64,000 bases of DNA from Tribonema minus (Eukaryota; Sar; Xanthophyceae; Tribonematales; Tribonemataceae). Of this stretch, positions 46,701 through 56,688 are shown piece after piece. Made by a program: the position numbers and the translations under genes. The DNA lies in the NCBI GenBank assembly GCA_017506865.1, contig JAFCMP010000529.1, positions 558,001-622,000 of the forward strand. Reading direction: 5' to 3'. The first letter of the stretch is position 1, and every line of letters begins with the position of its first letter. Below the pieces are notes generated by a model. That model was not told the DNA's origin and did no database searches. It saw only the letters and a program-made list of their open reading frames with translations.

Positions 46701-48939
46701 CTGATCCGACGCCACCTGGCGTGACTGCACTGCACGCGTGAACTCACAGGATGACACACTTCCATGCACCCGTTCATCATCATGTAGGCCTCGAAGTGCG
46801 TGCGACCACGCAGGCCTGCGTAAGCCGCGGCACGCGCGCCACCATAGCGCAATCGAGGCTAATTCGACGCGAAATTGAGGCAGGAGCACTGCAGTTGCTA
46901 CGCCATGATGTTGCCAGAAGCTGACCCGACGCTACTGACCCTACTTCTGAGCCGGTGGGCCCACAGGCAGCCAAACATGGCAAGCTGTGAGTGCGCCATC
47001 TGGAGCTTGCTCCCTGACAGAACTCACATGTGCCGACACTGAGGGAACAAGTACATCACAACGCCGATTATAATTGGCATTATTCGTTTCCACAATCATT
47101 TAGTACACTTGTTTGTTGTTATTGTTGTTTGGTCATTGAGCCGTGCGCCATCCGCCTTTGACACGAGGGAGCCGGCGTTCATGCCATTCATACCAAGCAG
47201 CGCGCCATGCATCTTGCGGCGGCCGCGTTGACCTTCGAGCGTTATTTGCGTGGCTCAGACTTACGAACGCCGTCCCTCCGCGTTGAGCTTCGAGCTAAAA
47301 TGCGCCAACCAGACTGAAGGAAATGACAACATCCCAGCGCGTTGAGCTTCGCGCGCTAATCGTTGTTGAACTTCGAGCGCGAGTTGCGTGGGGGGTCACA
47401 CTTCCAGAATGTCCGCAGCCTACCGCACAGCAATGATGAACTTCGACCTTCAAATGCACAAGTCAGGTTTACGGAATGACAGCGTCCCACCGCATTGTAT
47501 TCTGGGCATTAATAGCGTGCGTCAGACTTACAGAACGACAGCTTCCCACCGTGTTGTACTTCGGTCGTTAATAGCGCACGTCAGACTTACAGAACGACGG
47601 CGTCCCAGTCCCGCTCCACGCAGTCGCGGATGTTGCAGCTGGCCACTATCTCCACTCCGCGGGAGCACTTAACCTGCGCGACAAGCAATACGTGCATATG
47701 TGCATGCGTGCATGAGGCACGCGACGAGTGATCATGATAAACGGCACATTGGACTACTGAGTTCATGCTCACAGATGCATACGACTATCTCCACTCCGCG
47801 GGAGCACTTGACCTGCGCAACGAGCGATGTACACACATTCACCGAACTTCACGTATCAGACTCTCCGCCATGCAGAAGCACGCGTCACTGAGTGCATGGA
47901 GGGCGCTCAGCCCCGTGCGGTAACTCATGACCGCCTTGCCCGATGTCACACGCGATGTTGTCATGCACAACGCTGTCCAGCACGCGCGGGGGGTGTGCAT
48001 ATGTGCACGCGCGCATGAGGCACACGGCGCGGTGAACGATTGTGATCTGCAGCACATTGGATGACCACTTAAATGCTTACAAGAATAATGTGGCTTGCGT
48101 TGACGCGAATGCTCACGTGTGGCGAGCGTTGACGCAGGTGGTGATGAATACGACATTACTTGACACGAATTGCGCATGAAGCACGCGGGCGAGCGCTGTC
48201 ATCCAAATGTGGCGACTCATGACCGCTGTGGCCGATGCCAGGGACGACGCTGTCCAACACGTGCGGTGTGCGAATAAGGGGGGGAGGGGGGTGACGGGGG
48301 GGGGCAGTTGAAAGGGTGCAGATGAAATAATCAGCTTAGAATCTGCATCGGTTGAATGTGGCTCGTGCCGGGCTTCAAAGGCAAGGAACAATGTCTTGTT
48401 CGTATGAGTGAGCTTCAGGAGCGCCCTCTCTGGTAAGTCACACAACGTGGTCAGCCCCCTCCCCTGTTTGGTGCATACCTAGCTGTGCTTGAACATAGCA
48501 GCTGCGAGCAGCGGCCGGCATCACGAACGCAAACACGGCGGAAACACGACGCCGCAAGGCTCACCTGGTTGATGTCCGCGACGCTGGCGATCGTGACGTT
48601 AACGCCCGCACGCACCAATGTGTCGACGATAGTCACGGTCTCAATTTCCTCCGACCCGTGCGCCACGGGCACGAGCGCCTTGGGGTGGTGAACGGTCGCT
48701 GCGGCGGCGGAGGCGAACAGAACCGACTGGCTGCGTTGGCCTCTAGCATTGCGGCGTGACTGCAGTGGCTTCCAGGTCGAATGAGGCCTGGCTGCCGTCG
48801 AGAGAGACCTAGCGAGGTGTGGTTGAAGTGGGGGAGCGAAAGCCCCGGTACGCCCTAGTGATACCGCTGCTGCTGCTACGGTGAGCCTGCACAGGCGACT
48901 TTGCCTTGCGCTCGAGATGCCTACGAGATTACAAAGCAC
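43791..48939 (-). CDS. Plastid-targeted DJ-1/PARK7-family protein, 5 exons seen, start codon exon missing
   Basis: DJ-1 superfamily protein, probably acting in oxidative or carbonyl stress (family-level inference). Exons, 5' to 3': up to 48565, 47673-47591, 46326-46257, 45034-44861, 43898-43791; phases agree. The N-terminal part reads VSLGRTGAFAPPLQPHLARS, a signal peptide plus GAFAPP plastid motif, then a long transit region to SQSVLFASAAA. DJ-1 blocks: ALVPVAHGSEEIETVTIVDT (conserved Glu), DAVVLPGGMPGAEHL, IGAICAAPAVVLAPLG (nucleophile Cys), ATCYPNDKF, and VTSKGPGTSLAFALRLAGRL near the end. The order and spacing match one DJ-1 domain. The frame has no ATG downstream of an in-frame stop near 48987; an acceptor TAG near 48919 suggests that a short first exon lies further right. 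Confidence 0.92.
44681..44732 (-). repeat. Donor-side copy of DJ-1 exon 4 end
   Basis: Repeats GACGCCAAGGAGAGCCTGCT to GGCCACATT, followed by GTGAGTGC as at the true exon end (44861). Spacing is 180 bases. The interval contains several TTGAAGTA/TACTTCAA half-sites (44768-44845). Confidence 0.88.
45035..46256 (-). repeat. Arrays of exon-border copies filling DJ-1 intron 3
   Basis: Acceptor-side: the exon 4 start (CTGCAG then CACCAGGCCGGCAAGCTGAT, GGCGCC) recurs with decay near 45184, 45310, 45458, 45642 and 45790, and weakly near 45945; spacing 125-185 bases. Donor-side: the exon 3 end (AAGGACCAG then GTCSGTGCG) recurs near 46174 and 46088, each unit ~85 bases and holding a GTACAACCTCAACTTC-type block. 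Confidence 0.85.
47262..47830 (-). repeat. Copies of both borders of DJ-1 exon 2
   Basis: Donor-side copies of GACGCCGTCGTTCT then GTAAGTCTGACG lie near 47531 and 47470 (about 60-base spacing), with weaker ones near 47405 and 47262. An acceptor-side copy (CGCAG then GTCAAGTGCTCCCGCGGAGT) lies at 47783-47818. Confidence 0.8.
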
Positions 48940-49274
48940 AGATCGGTGGTGGGGCGGTGCAGACGGAGGACGGAAATGGCGGGGTCAGACAGTATTCCTG
49001 CACCTACAGCACAGCATGCGAATTTAGGCACAGACAATGTGGGTGCGCCAGCTGTGATGGATGCTGCGAGCGCAAACACGTGATCAACACATACAATCGC
49101 CGCCAGTGTCACAGGCTAGGGCAACGTGCGGAAACAGCAAACTTCTTTACTCATGAGCACACGACGGAGCGAGTAAGCCCACATTGGATCAATCAGCACG
49201 ATGACATTTTCTCACCTGGCATGATACTGCTGTTTGTTTGAAGTAGTCCTTGCTTTGCTCTGCTGTTGTTTTGC

Positions 49275-49895
49275 TCAGCTTAGCCTCGAACATTTCAATG
49301 TCGAGCGAGTCACCTCCTTGAAGGAGTTTTCGGCCTTTGCCCGTGGGCGAGGTGCGGTCTGGTGCGTAAGCCGGTCACGATCAATGTCTCCCGCGTTACC
49401 AAGCGTGAGGCACGAAAGGGCTGGCACTCCACAGCGAGCCAACTGTGGCAAAGCGCCTTGTGTGTTAGATACGTCGCTGTTGGTGGTGCCACCGTTGTGA
49501 CAGAGCACAGCCGCCAGAGGCTCAGTGCATCTTCTCTTGGCAACAAGCATACAAGCATAAAGATAAGACTGCCAGACACGGAGCAGTGAGGCTAGAGCCA
49601 GTGGCGGTGTCTCGGCAAACGAAGGCTTGCCGCGATGTGCGAACGTGTACATGGCGGACCCGAAGCTGCTTGGACGTGTAAAGGTGTCAGCATGGCTTGT
49701 TGACAATAAGTGGGGCCGACAAGCTTGATCGAAAGCCACAACAGCTCTAAGAGAGGGCGCATGACTGATGCACGCATCGGCCATGGGGTGCCAACTGTTG
49801 TGTTCAATGCCACCCATGACATCGTGCCCGCTCGCCACATGCAGAAACAGCACAACTGCCGTCCACAGAATTTGCACAAACACAGGGGCAAGCAT
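49275..49895 (-). CDS. Unidentified ORF, 206 codons, doubtful
   Basis: ATG-initiated ORF just downstream of the EngB stop codon on the same strand. The first ~22 residues are hydrophobic (MLAPVFVQILWTAVVLFLHV), like a signal peptide; the rest has no motif I recognise. Its composition is like intergenic DNA rather than the GC-rich exons nearby. It may be chance sequence in the EngB 3' region. Confidence 0.2.
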   Translation of the reverse strand: MLAPVFVQILWTAVVLFLHVASGHDVMGGIEHNSWHPMADACISHAPSLRAVVAFDQACRPHLLSTSHADTFTRPSSFGSAMYTFAHRGKPSFAETPPLALASLLRVWQSYLYACMLVAKRRCTEPLAAVLCHNGGTTNSDVSNTQGALPQLARCGVPALSCLTLGNAGDIDRDRLTHQTAPRPRAKAENSFKEVTRSTLKCSRLS

Positions 49896-49936
49896 GCACG
49901 ATACCAGAACCCCTCACAAATATCTCCGGTCAATTA

Positions 49937-52900
49937 CTATTCCACTTCTTTGCCGTAGCCGTGTTCCGCGGGCGTCGCCGCCGCGCGCCCCCCGCCCGAC
50001 CGGTCGAGCGCCGCCAGCCTGAGGTAGCGCCACATGGCGTCGCGGCCGAGCTTCGTCTCGGCAGACGTGATGACGACGGGCGCGTTTTCAACGCCGGCCT
50101 CGCGCAGCGCGGTGATCGTCGCCGCCATGACGCCCGCCGACACCGTGTTGTCCTGTTTGTCGGCCTGAAGGATGGATGTTGAGCGGGATGGGATGTGGGG
50201 GGGGGGTGAGGAGCTGCAGCGTGAGGGCCGTATGGAACAGACAGATCCGTATGTGATGATATTCTTGACATGCCGCAGGGTCTGCTGGTCTAAGTAGCAC
50301 ATCAGGAAGAGGCTGTCGCCATGCAATTTTTCCTTCATGTTTAAAAGCGACTGGCTGTCCATCAACTTGAGGTTACAGAGCGTGAAGGGATGAAAACAGG
50401 GATGGCTGGGAGGTAGCATACCGCTGCTGAGAGCCAGTCTCGCTTCATGGCAAGCACGCATTCAGGGCCAGCAGCAAGACACTGTGGATGGCACCTTGGT
50501 GAGCGCGATCACATAGCGCGCGTAGCTCGGCATGACAAGCACGCATTCAGGGCAGACAGCAAGGCACTGTGGATGGCATCTGCTGCCGATAGTCGCTGGC
50601 AAAACTCGCTGGCGATACTCGCTGGCGATACTCGCTGGTGATGCTCACTGGCGATACACTCGCACGCACCTTGGTGAGCACGACGACGTAGCGCGCGTAA
50701 CTCGGCATGACCACCACACGTTCAGGGCCAGCAGCAAGGCACTGAGGATGGCATCTGTTGGCGATTATCTATATATATACTTCTATATACTTCAGAGAGA
50801 GAGATAAAAGTGGGTGACGTTTCTCGCCCTCCTTAAGGGCCCCTGGTTTGCATGGCACTAATGCCACCATTTTTGTCTAGTGCAATTTATGTGAAACTGA
50901 TACTGACATGGCACAACTGCAAGCGTCCCCTTGATGCAGCACAGCAGCAGCAGGCTCAGAGCATGCAGGCTGTGGTCCTAGCGCCACCAGTGGCAGAAGT
51001 GCCACTGATAAAATATTGGTCACCACACAGCCATGTTCTGCATTATGACGACCAAGCGAAAGGACCCATTTGATCTCACGCCACGGCCGCTGCTACTACC
51101 ACCACAATCACAGGGCACCAGCATGATGCCCGGTAAGGTGCGTACTGCCAGCTGTATGACCAACAGGCCACAAGTGAGAGGATTAACTAGTGGCAACATC
51201 AGACCGGTGGGCCATGCACCAAGTCCAACAATTATGAACATCTGTCGACAACATCAGGCTGCGTTGGTGCGTGCTTGCCTGGCAACTTTGACTGCGCATT
51301 ACCTGCGAGAAAGCTGCTGCCTGCCCCACCAGTCCAACACCGCCAGCGGTAGTGCAGCAAGCAGTGGCACCCACGCCAGTCGAGCCAGGTGCACAGACAC
51401 CACCGCGACAGATACTTTCCCACCTGAGCGAACCAGGCACGCACCGGCAGCATCTGGACGAACAAGGCTTGGCCTTGATACGCTATGTTGTCGGTGCTGA
51501 AGTACCCTAGAGCAAAGCCTTTCGAGGTGCTGTGCGCCCTGGCCTGCATGTCTGGGAGGAGCATGGCAGAACTGCTGGGCACTGGACAATTTGCCGCTGC
51601 TGCCTCCACAGCATCACACAGCTGCATCTTGTTCAGGCCCACGGACGAAACGGCGCCTATGCCTATCCCTCTGCTATGCTCACCACCAACATTCTTGAGT
51701 GGACTGCGCAGACTGCGGGAAGCGAAGCCAGCTGCTGTGGGCATGAGCGCCACAGCCATCCACAGCAGCTATGCAAAAGGCGCCAACGCAGCCGCAAAGG
51801 CGCTGCTGGGTGATCCACAGTGTGTGTTCGGAGACCTGCGAGTTGCCTTCGCTGCGCTGACGCACGAACTCTGCTGCCACGGCAAGGGTGGTGGCAGAAC
51901 TGCCACAGGTGGTGGTGGAGGTCATCATGGCGGCTGCGCTGCAAGAGCATGGCTAGACATATGCCTGCCTCACACCACCAAGCTCACCCGCAGTGCCGCC
52001 TTCCTGGCCTGTGTGGAGCAGTGGTAGACACCTACGAGAACAAATACCGTTATATTCCCCCGTTATATTCCCCCTGCAATTTCGTATATTCCTGCCAAAA
52101 TGATGCTCTGCTCCAGCAGAACAGAGCACAGTTCATTACATCGCTGCAAGCAGGGCCAGCGCTGCTGCGGCTCCTGCTATCAAATTACAGTTACGGTTTC
52201 GCTTCAGCTGCACCATCATGCCTTCGCGGCACGCCTGCCTGTACGTCAACGAAGGCTGCACCTCTGGCGTGAAGATGCCCTTCGAACTGGAGGCATGCGG
52301 CTCGTGCATCAAGGAAGGCCGTGCCCCTGGCGATGGCAATGTCAAGCACAGCCAAGCGAGGGACAACGCACACAAAAAGCGCAAGGCGAGCGGCAAGGCG
52401 AAGGAGAACAGCGACTTCTTCAACGCCAGGAAGAAGGCTAAGAAGGAGGCAGCCTATCTGCTGGAGGCCCAGAGCGAGCTTGGCGCTACCCTGGATCCTC
52501 TGCTGACTGACGAGGAGGCGCAGCAGCAGGTTGCGACCTTCGTGTACACTCACTCCAAGGTGGCCAAGTTCATCAAGGCGTCCACCGCCGACGAGCCCAT
52601 CAGTGGCTACTTCGGATTCACGGGCTGCCCCAGCATAGACGACGAGGCGGTCAGGTTCCTGTGGGCCCACAACTCCACGCCTGTTGTGCAGCCCCTCCAT
52701 CCCGACACGGATCCCCGCGCCAGCAAGACCAGCGGCTTCCTCACGAGGCCAACGCCAGGAAGCTGGCAACGTGGACCCAGAAGCCCCTATACCAGACCAA
52801 CAACCTGCTCAACATGAAGAAGATCGAATACTGGGCACAGAAGGCGCTGGACCACCTGCCACTGGGGGTGAAGCTGTGGCGCGTGCCAGGCGCTGGGGGA

Positions 52901-54756
52901 GGGAAGGACAAGCGCTCCGACATCGGCAAGACCTACAAGCTCTTCTTCACACAGCTGAACGGCACCCCTGAGACCCTTGGGCTGAGGGTGGTGGAGTAGG
53001 CTGCTTTAGCCTTTGTGGTGTTTGCTGCAGACCAGTTTGCGACCTGGGTGCAATTACAGACAGGTACGAGAGAGTTTGCTACAGCCTTGGCAGAAATTCT
53101 GGCAGAAATTCTGCATGCTACAGATGAGTTGGCTCGATTTTGCGGGAGTTGCAGGCGGCTACAAGTGAGCCACGGCACCTGCAGCAAGTGTTTTTCCATG
53201 TCGATGTGATGTGTTTGTCGATCCCCTACGCTGACTTCGATTACACCTGCGGCCTCGACCGGGTGCGCTGTGGTACAACACACAGGCCATCACATCTCTT
53301 GAGACAAAAATACAGTTGATGTTCAACTTCAGTGGTTCGCTTGAGTGTTCTGTCTGTGTGCATGTGGCATGTGTGCCTGCCTACCTGCTCTGAGCCTGCT
53401 GCTGCTGTGCTGCATCAAGGGGACGCTTGCAGTTGTACCATGTCAGTATCAGTTTCACATAAATTGCACTAGACAAAAATGGTGGCATTAGTGCCATGCA
53501 AACCAGGGGCCCTTAAGGAGGGCGAGAAACGTCACCCACTTTTATCTCTCTCTCTGAAGTATACATCTATCGCGCGCACCTTGGTGAGCACGATGACGTA
53601 GCGCGCGTAGCTCGGCAGCCGCGCCATCTCCTTCATGATGGCCTTGTCGTGGCCCACGGGGCCGTGGCGGCCGTCCAGCAGGTGGAACAGGACGCGCAGG
53701 CTGCGGCGCTGCGCCACGTACTGCTTCAGGAGGTCCTGCCAGCTCGTGCGCAGCTGCGGGGTAGCGCGAGGGGGGGGTGGAGGGGGTATGTGGGGGGGGG
53801 GCTGTGAGATCAGCAGATCATTGTGGGACAGCACGCGCGAAGGGGGGGGCGAGGGGCTGTGAGATCATTGTTGTCTTGACGCACGTGTGCGATGCGCGAT
53901 ACTCCGCCCGTGGCACGTCCTATACATGTATGTAGTTGACTGTATTGAGACGAGCGCATTCGTGGTGCTCTGAGTGTTCGGGCTGCACAATGCATTGTGG
54001 CCCACAATGCGATTCAGCGAGACGCACCTCAGCGCGCCGGTGTGCGTGTGCCTTGGCGGTACTACGCCGCGGCACGCCCGCAAGGCGCAGCGCGCGTGCA
54101 TCGCCATCGCCGGCGCCCAGATAGAGCAAGTCTCCAACTATGTTTTCAACGCTTCAGTGCTCACATGTACTTCCAAACCTTGGTGTAGCCGTGCCCCGGC
54201 ATGTCCACCACGTACAGCGCATGCGCCTTACCGTCGCCCACACCCCAACCTCATCACTTAACTTCAACACATACCGCCAAGTCCACCATGCAAAGAGCGG
54301 GCCCTAACCTCAACACCCAACTTGAAGACATACCTGTTTCGGCACCTTGGCATACCCATGCCATGCGGCATGCCCACCACTGGGCCACCAGACGAAAACT
54401 CGGGGGGGTCCCTAACCTCAACACTTCCCTTCATTCACCCGTACCTGTTCTGACACCTTGGCGTACCCGTGCCCCGGCATGTCGACGAGGTAGAACGCGT
54501 GCGCCTCGCCGTCGCCCGCGCCCGCCGCCGCGGCGCCGCCATTCACCTCGAAGAAGTTGAGCTGCTGCGTCTTCCCCGGGCGCTTGGACGTGTACGCGAG
54601 CGCCTTGCGGTTGCACACCATGTTGACGAGCGACGACTTGCCGACGTTGCTGCGCCCGATGAACGCCGCCTCGGGGAGCCACTTGCGCGGCAGCGTCTCC
54701 ATGGAGACGGCGCCGGTGACGAACTCGACGCTGCGCACGGCGGCGTTGGCGACGGC
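49937..54756 (-). CDS. EngB/YihA-family GTP-binding protein, 3 exons seen, N-terminal exon not resolved
   Basis: Small GTPase needed for large ribosomal subunit assembly in bacteria and organelles. Exons, 5' to 3': 54756-54445, 53753-53580, 50164-49937; 237 residues, phases agree. Motifs: FIGRSNVGKSSLVN (G1/P-loop), SKRPGKTQQLNFF (G2 region), YLVDMPGHGYAKV (G3), VLTK|ADKQDN (G4, split by intron) and TSAETKLGRD (G5). The core of the family is complete. Sequence upstream of 54756 is preceded by acceptor GCAG, so an organelle-targeting first exon is expected but not identified. The intron between 53580 and 50164 is 3.4 kb and holds a DNA transposon plus copies of the exon 2 end. Plastid or mitochondrial location is likely but not shown. 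Confidence 0.93.
50470..50730 (-). repeat. Copies of EngB second-exon end next to the transposon
   Basis: The exon end (GAGCTACGCGCGCTACGTCA then TCGTGCTCACCAAG and GTGCG) is repeated at about 50492-50534 and 50670-50712. Both lie on the far side of the transposon from the true end at 53580. A GCACGCATTCAGGGC plus GCAAGGCACTGTGGATGGC block recurs three times between 50454 and 50755. Confidence 0.82.
51485..52027 (+). CDS. Transposon ORF resembling telomere-resolvase/tyrosine-recombinase catalytic domain
   Basis: 180 residues. The layout FEVLCALACMSGRSMAELLG, then MPIPLL...LSGLRRLRE, then KGANAAAKALL...FGDLRVAFAAL fits the TelK/ResT-type catalytic domain as I remember it: Arg in a GR(R/S)xxE helix, and a second Arg in a DLRxxxA helix. 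A His (LPHTTKLTRS) follows. The expected terminal Tyr nucleophile is not visible, so the ORF may be degenerate, spliced or misassigned. Upstream, other frames are open from about 51033; the true start is uncertain. Confidence 0.4.
   Translation: MLSVLKYPRAKPFEVLCALACMSGRSMAELLGTGQFAAAASTASHSCILFRPTDETAPMPIPLLCSPPTFLSGLRRLREAKPAAVGMSATAIHSSYAKGANAAAKALLGDPQCVFGDLRVAFAALTHELCCHGKGGGRTATGGGGGHHGGCAARAWLDICLPHTTKLTRSAAFLACVEQW
52218..52999 (+). CDS. Transposon ORF, Cys-containing N terminus, probable frameshift
   Basis: ATG at 52218. The N terminus has four Cys (CLYVNEGC and ACGSC spacing), possibly metal-binding. A Lys/Arg-rich stretch follows (HKKRKASGKAKENSDFFNAR), then TFVYTHSKVAKFI and GYFGFTGCPSIDDEAVRFLW. 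Near 52735-52745 coding sense seems to move to another frame (NARKLATWTQKPLYQTNNLL through ETLGLRVVE, stop at 52999). One inserted or lost base would join the parts. Family not recognised; it may be a DNA-binding partner protein of the element. Confidence 0.45.
53754..54444 (-). repeat. Intron with donor-side copies of EngB first seen exon
   Basis: The exon end coding DMPGHGYAKVSEQ recurs near 54330-54375 and 54182-54235, in decayed form. Spacing is ~110-150 bases. Each unit contains CAACTTGAAG- or AACCTCAACAC-type sequence. Confidence 0.75.
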
Positions 54757-54874
54757 CTGCCGCGGGGAGGTATGTAGGCACGCGTGCGTCAGCGCTTGCA
54801 GGAGAGCGATGCTGCAGAAAATGATTGATTCAGTGTGCACAAAATTTGCTATGATTGATGTAATCACTTGCACG

Positions 54875-54938
54875 GCAGCGATTCCATGGAGACGGCGCCG
54901 GTCACGAACTCGACGCTGCGCGCGGCGGCGCCGGCGAC
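54875..54938 (-). repeat. Acceptor-side copy of EngB exon start
   Basis: Reverse strand reads GCCGTCGCCGGCGCCGCCGC...GGCGCCGTCTCCATGGAATC, a copy of the true exon start at 54756 and below. It is preceded by CCCCCCAG. It encodes VAGAAARSVEFVTGAVSMES in frame. Confidence 0.85.
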
Positions 54939-55322
54939 GGCCTGGGGGGGCACCGCGTACCGGTGGGTGAGCGCTGCTGTGAACGGCACGCTCGATCGGT
55001 GCGCACGTGGGACGCGGCGAATGCCGCCGCCGTCGTGGCAGGCAGCCGCCTGCGCAGCAGCGTGTCCGAGGACGCATATGTCCAGCGACGCACCGCTCGC
55101 TGCGCACAGCCCCGTTGCGCACCGACGGGCCTGACGGTCCGGCTACATGCGGCGCTGAGTGCTGATGCAGAACTCGCCCGTGCGCACTCCCCGCTCGGTG
55201 CCAGCGCCCCCCCTCCAGCCACCGCCACCGCCAAAGTAATAGTAAAGACGATCCTTCAAAAAATCTGGAAATATATAGAAGTATGTCATTGTAAATTTCT
55301 GCGTAATTTTCGATGATCTGCA

Positions 55323-55715
55323 TCCGTTGTGCCTTTTTTGGCGCGCCACCCCCTCCGCCGCCGCCGCAGCTGCCTCCGCGGTCCCTGCTCGCACCGGCTC
55401 AGCTGGCTGCTGCGCATTGGCTGCCAGGCTGAACTCTGCAGCTGCCTGTGGCTCTTGAATGGTGACGACCGCCTTTGAGCCCGCCCTTGCCGCCGCCGCT
55501 GCTGGCCCAGCATGTACCTCATGCTCCGCTGTGCCGAGCGCTGCTGCTGATGCTGATGCCGGAGTTGCTTCTACTGCTGCTGCCGACGCTGCAGGCTGCC
55601 GGGAGGTGTCATTGGAGCCCTGCAGGTCATCGGGAATGTCTGCAACAGGGCCCTGGGGCAGCAGGTTGTAACAGAGGTTGCACCAGCTACGGCTTGCGTC
55701 GGGGACCATGTACAT
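55323..55715 (-). CDS. Ala-rich ORF with CxxC, possibly mobile-element derived
   Basis: ATG at 55715; reads MYMVPDASRSWCNLCYNLLP and then an Ala/Pro/Glu-rich stretch to the end of the clearly coding-like part near 55323. It borders the inverted repeat at 55738-56688. There is no homology I can name, and I cannot tell whether it is the EngB leader, a separate gene or mobile-element sequence. Confidence 0.3.
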
Positions 55716-55737
55716 GTCCGGGTGTTGACATGCTGTG

Positions 55738-56688
55738 CGCAGGTTCGGCTGCTTTTAAGGCTGATGAGACCTAGTGTTCAGCAATGCCATGGAGTTCAAC
55801 CCGGCATCACACAAGGGGCGTCACCACGCCACAGCCCCTAGCTGCCGAGTTCAAGAGAAAGTGGTCATCGCAGGTGGAGGTTGACGCAAAGCTCAGGGTC
55901 GTCTGCCGCGACTGCCCGGCCTCGGAGAAACAGCACGGCTGCACCATCTGCGGCTACCAGTGCCTGCGCTCAAAGCCTGAGAAGTACCGCTGTGAGACCC
56001 GCGGCACGTACATTATCACCAGCAAGCCAGCTGCTCGCGGCAGCTGCGCATTGTAAGGGGCAGATTTACGTACCTACAGTACATGTCATGCAATATACGC
56101 AGCCTTTACAGTCTGCGGCGCTGGGCCATCTGGGTGCTTGCGGGCTCAATTTCAAGCTCTCCATCGGTGCTTCTTACCCTTATCACTAGATGCCTTTTGT
56201 CAGCTACACATGAAAACGAATCAAAAGATCGTAGAGCTCCAGGTGACGAGGGATGGTTAGCCGCAAGTGCCTTCCACAAATAACCGCGGTCGCCGCTGCT
56301 GCAGCAATTGGCCATGAGTCAAACACTACAATATGTAGAACGCAACCTGGTATCATGGACCTGGTAAATTGGGGGGCGTACGAAGCAACAGGCATGCCAG
56401 CTTCAGGGTGACCATGGACGTGCCGCAGGTGTCACAGCGGTACTTCTCAGGCTTTAAGCACAGGCACTAGTAGCCGCAGATGGTGCAGCCGTGCTGTTTC
56501 TCCAAGGCTGGGCAGTCGCGGCAGACGGCCCTGCGCCTTGCGTCAACCTCCACCTGCGATGATCACTCTCTCTTGAACTCGGTAGCTAGGGCTTTGGCGT
56601 GCTGGTGCACCTTGTGTGATGCCGGGTTGAACTCCATGGCATTGCTGAACACTAGGTTCCATCAGCCTCAAAAGCAGACGAACCTACA
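55738..56688. mobile_element. Large inverted repeat (~290-bp arms) carrying a Cys-rich coding block in each arm
   Basis: The left arm 55738-56030 and right arm 56396-56688 are reverse complements with scattered substitutions. Each arm encodes, reading inwards, MEFNPASHK and CRDCP(A)SEKQHGCTICGY then KPEKYRC. The right arm has two in-frame stops and the left arm a frameshift. The Cys spacing suggests a zinc-binding fold. The 366-base loop contains the dispersed repeat (56206-56335). It resembles the ends of a mobile element or a head-to-head insertion. Confidence 0.7.
56206..56335 (-). repeat. Dispersed ~115-bp repeat, second copy
   Basis: Reverse complement matches 8656-8775 at high identity (shared GGCCAATTGCT, AGCAGCGGCGACC, GGAAGGCACTTGCGGCTAAC, GAGCTCTACGATCTTTTGAT). 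A more diverged relative is at 37680-37755 on +. In both close copies one frame reads FDSWPIA and GRHLRLTIP. Confidence 0.85.

Larger units (their letters stand above)
50788..53561 (+). mobile_element. DNA transposon with 176-bp terminal inverted repeats, inserted in EngB intron
   Basis: The left repeat 50788-50963 and right repeat 53386-53561 are reverse complements over 176 bases, with one mismatch seen. Ends are TACTTCAGAGAG; TA flanks both sides (50786-50787 and 53562-53563), consistent with a TA target duplication, though the flank is AT-repetitive. Interior composition is less extreme than in the host exons. It carries two possible + strand genes (51485-52027 and 52218-52999). Near-identical ends imply a recent insertion. 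The superfamily is not assigned. Confidence 0.92.

Noticed and set aside
51232..51759. 175-codon ORF on the minus strand inside the transposon
   Set aside because: Overlaps the plus-strand ORF that has recombinase-like motif order; its own product shows none.
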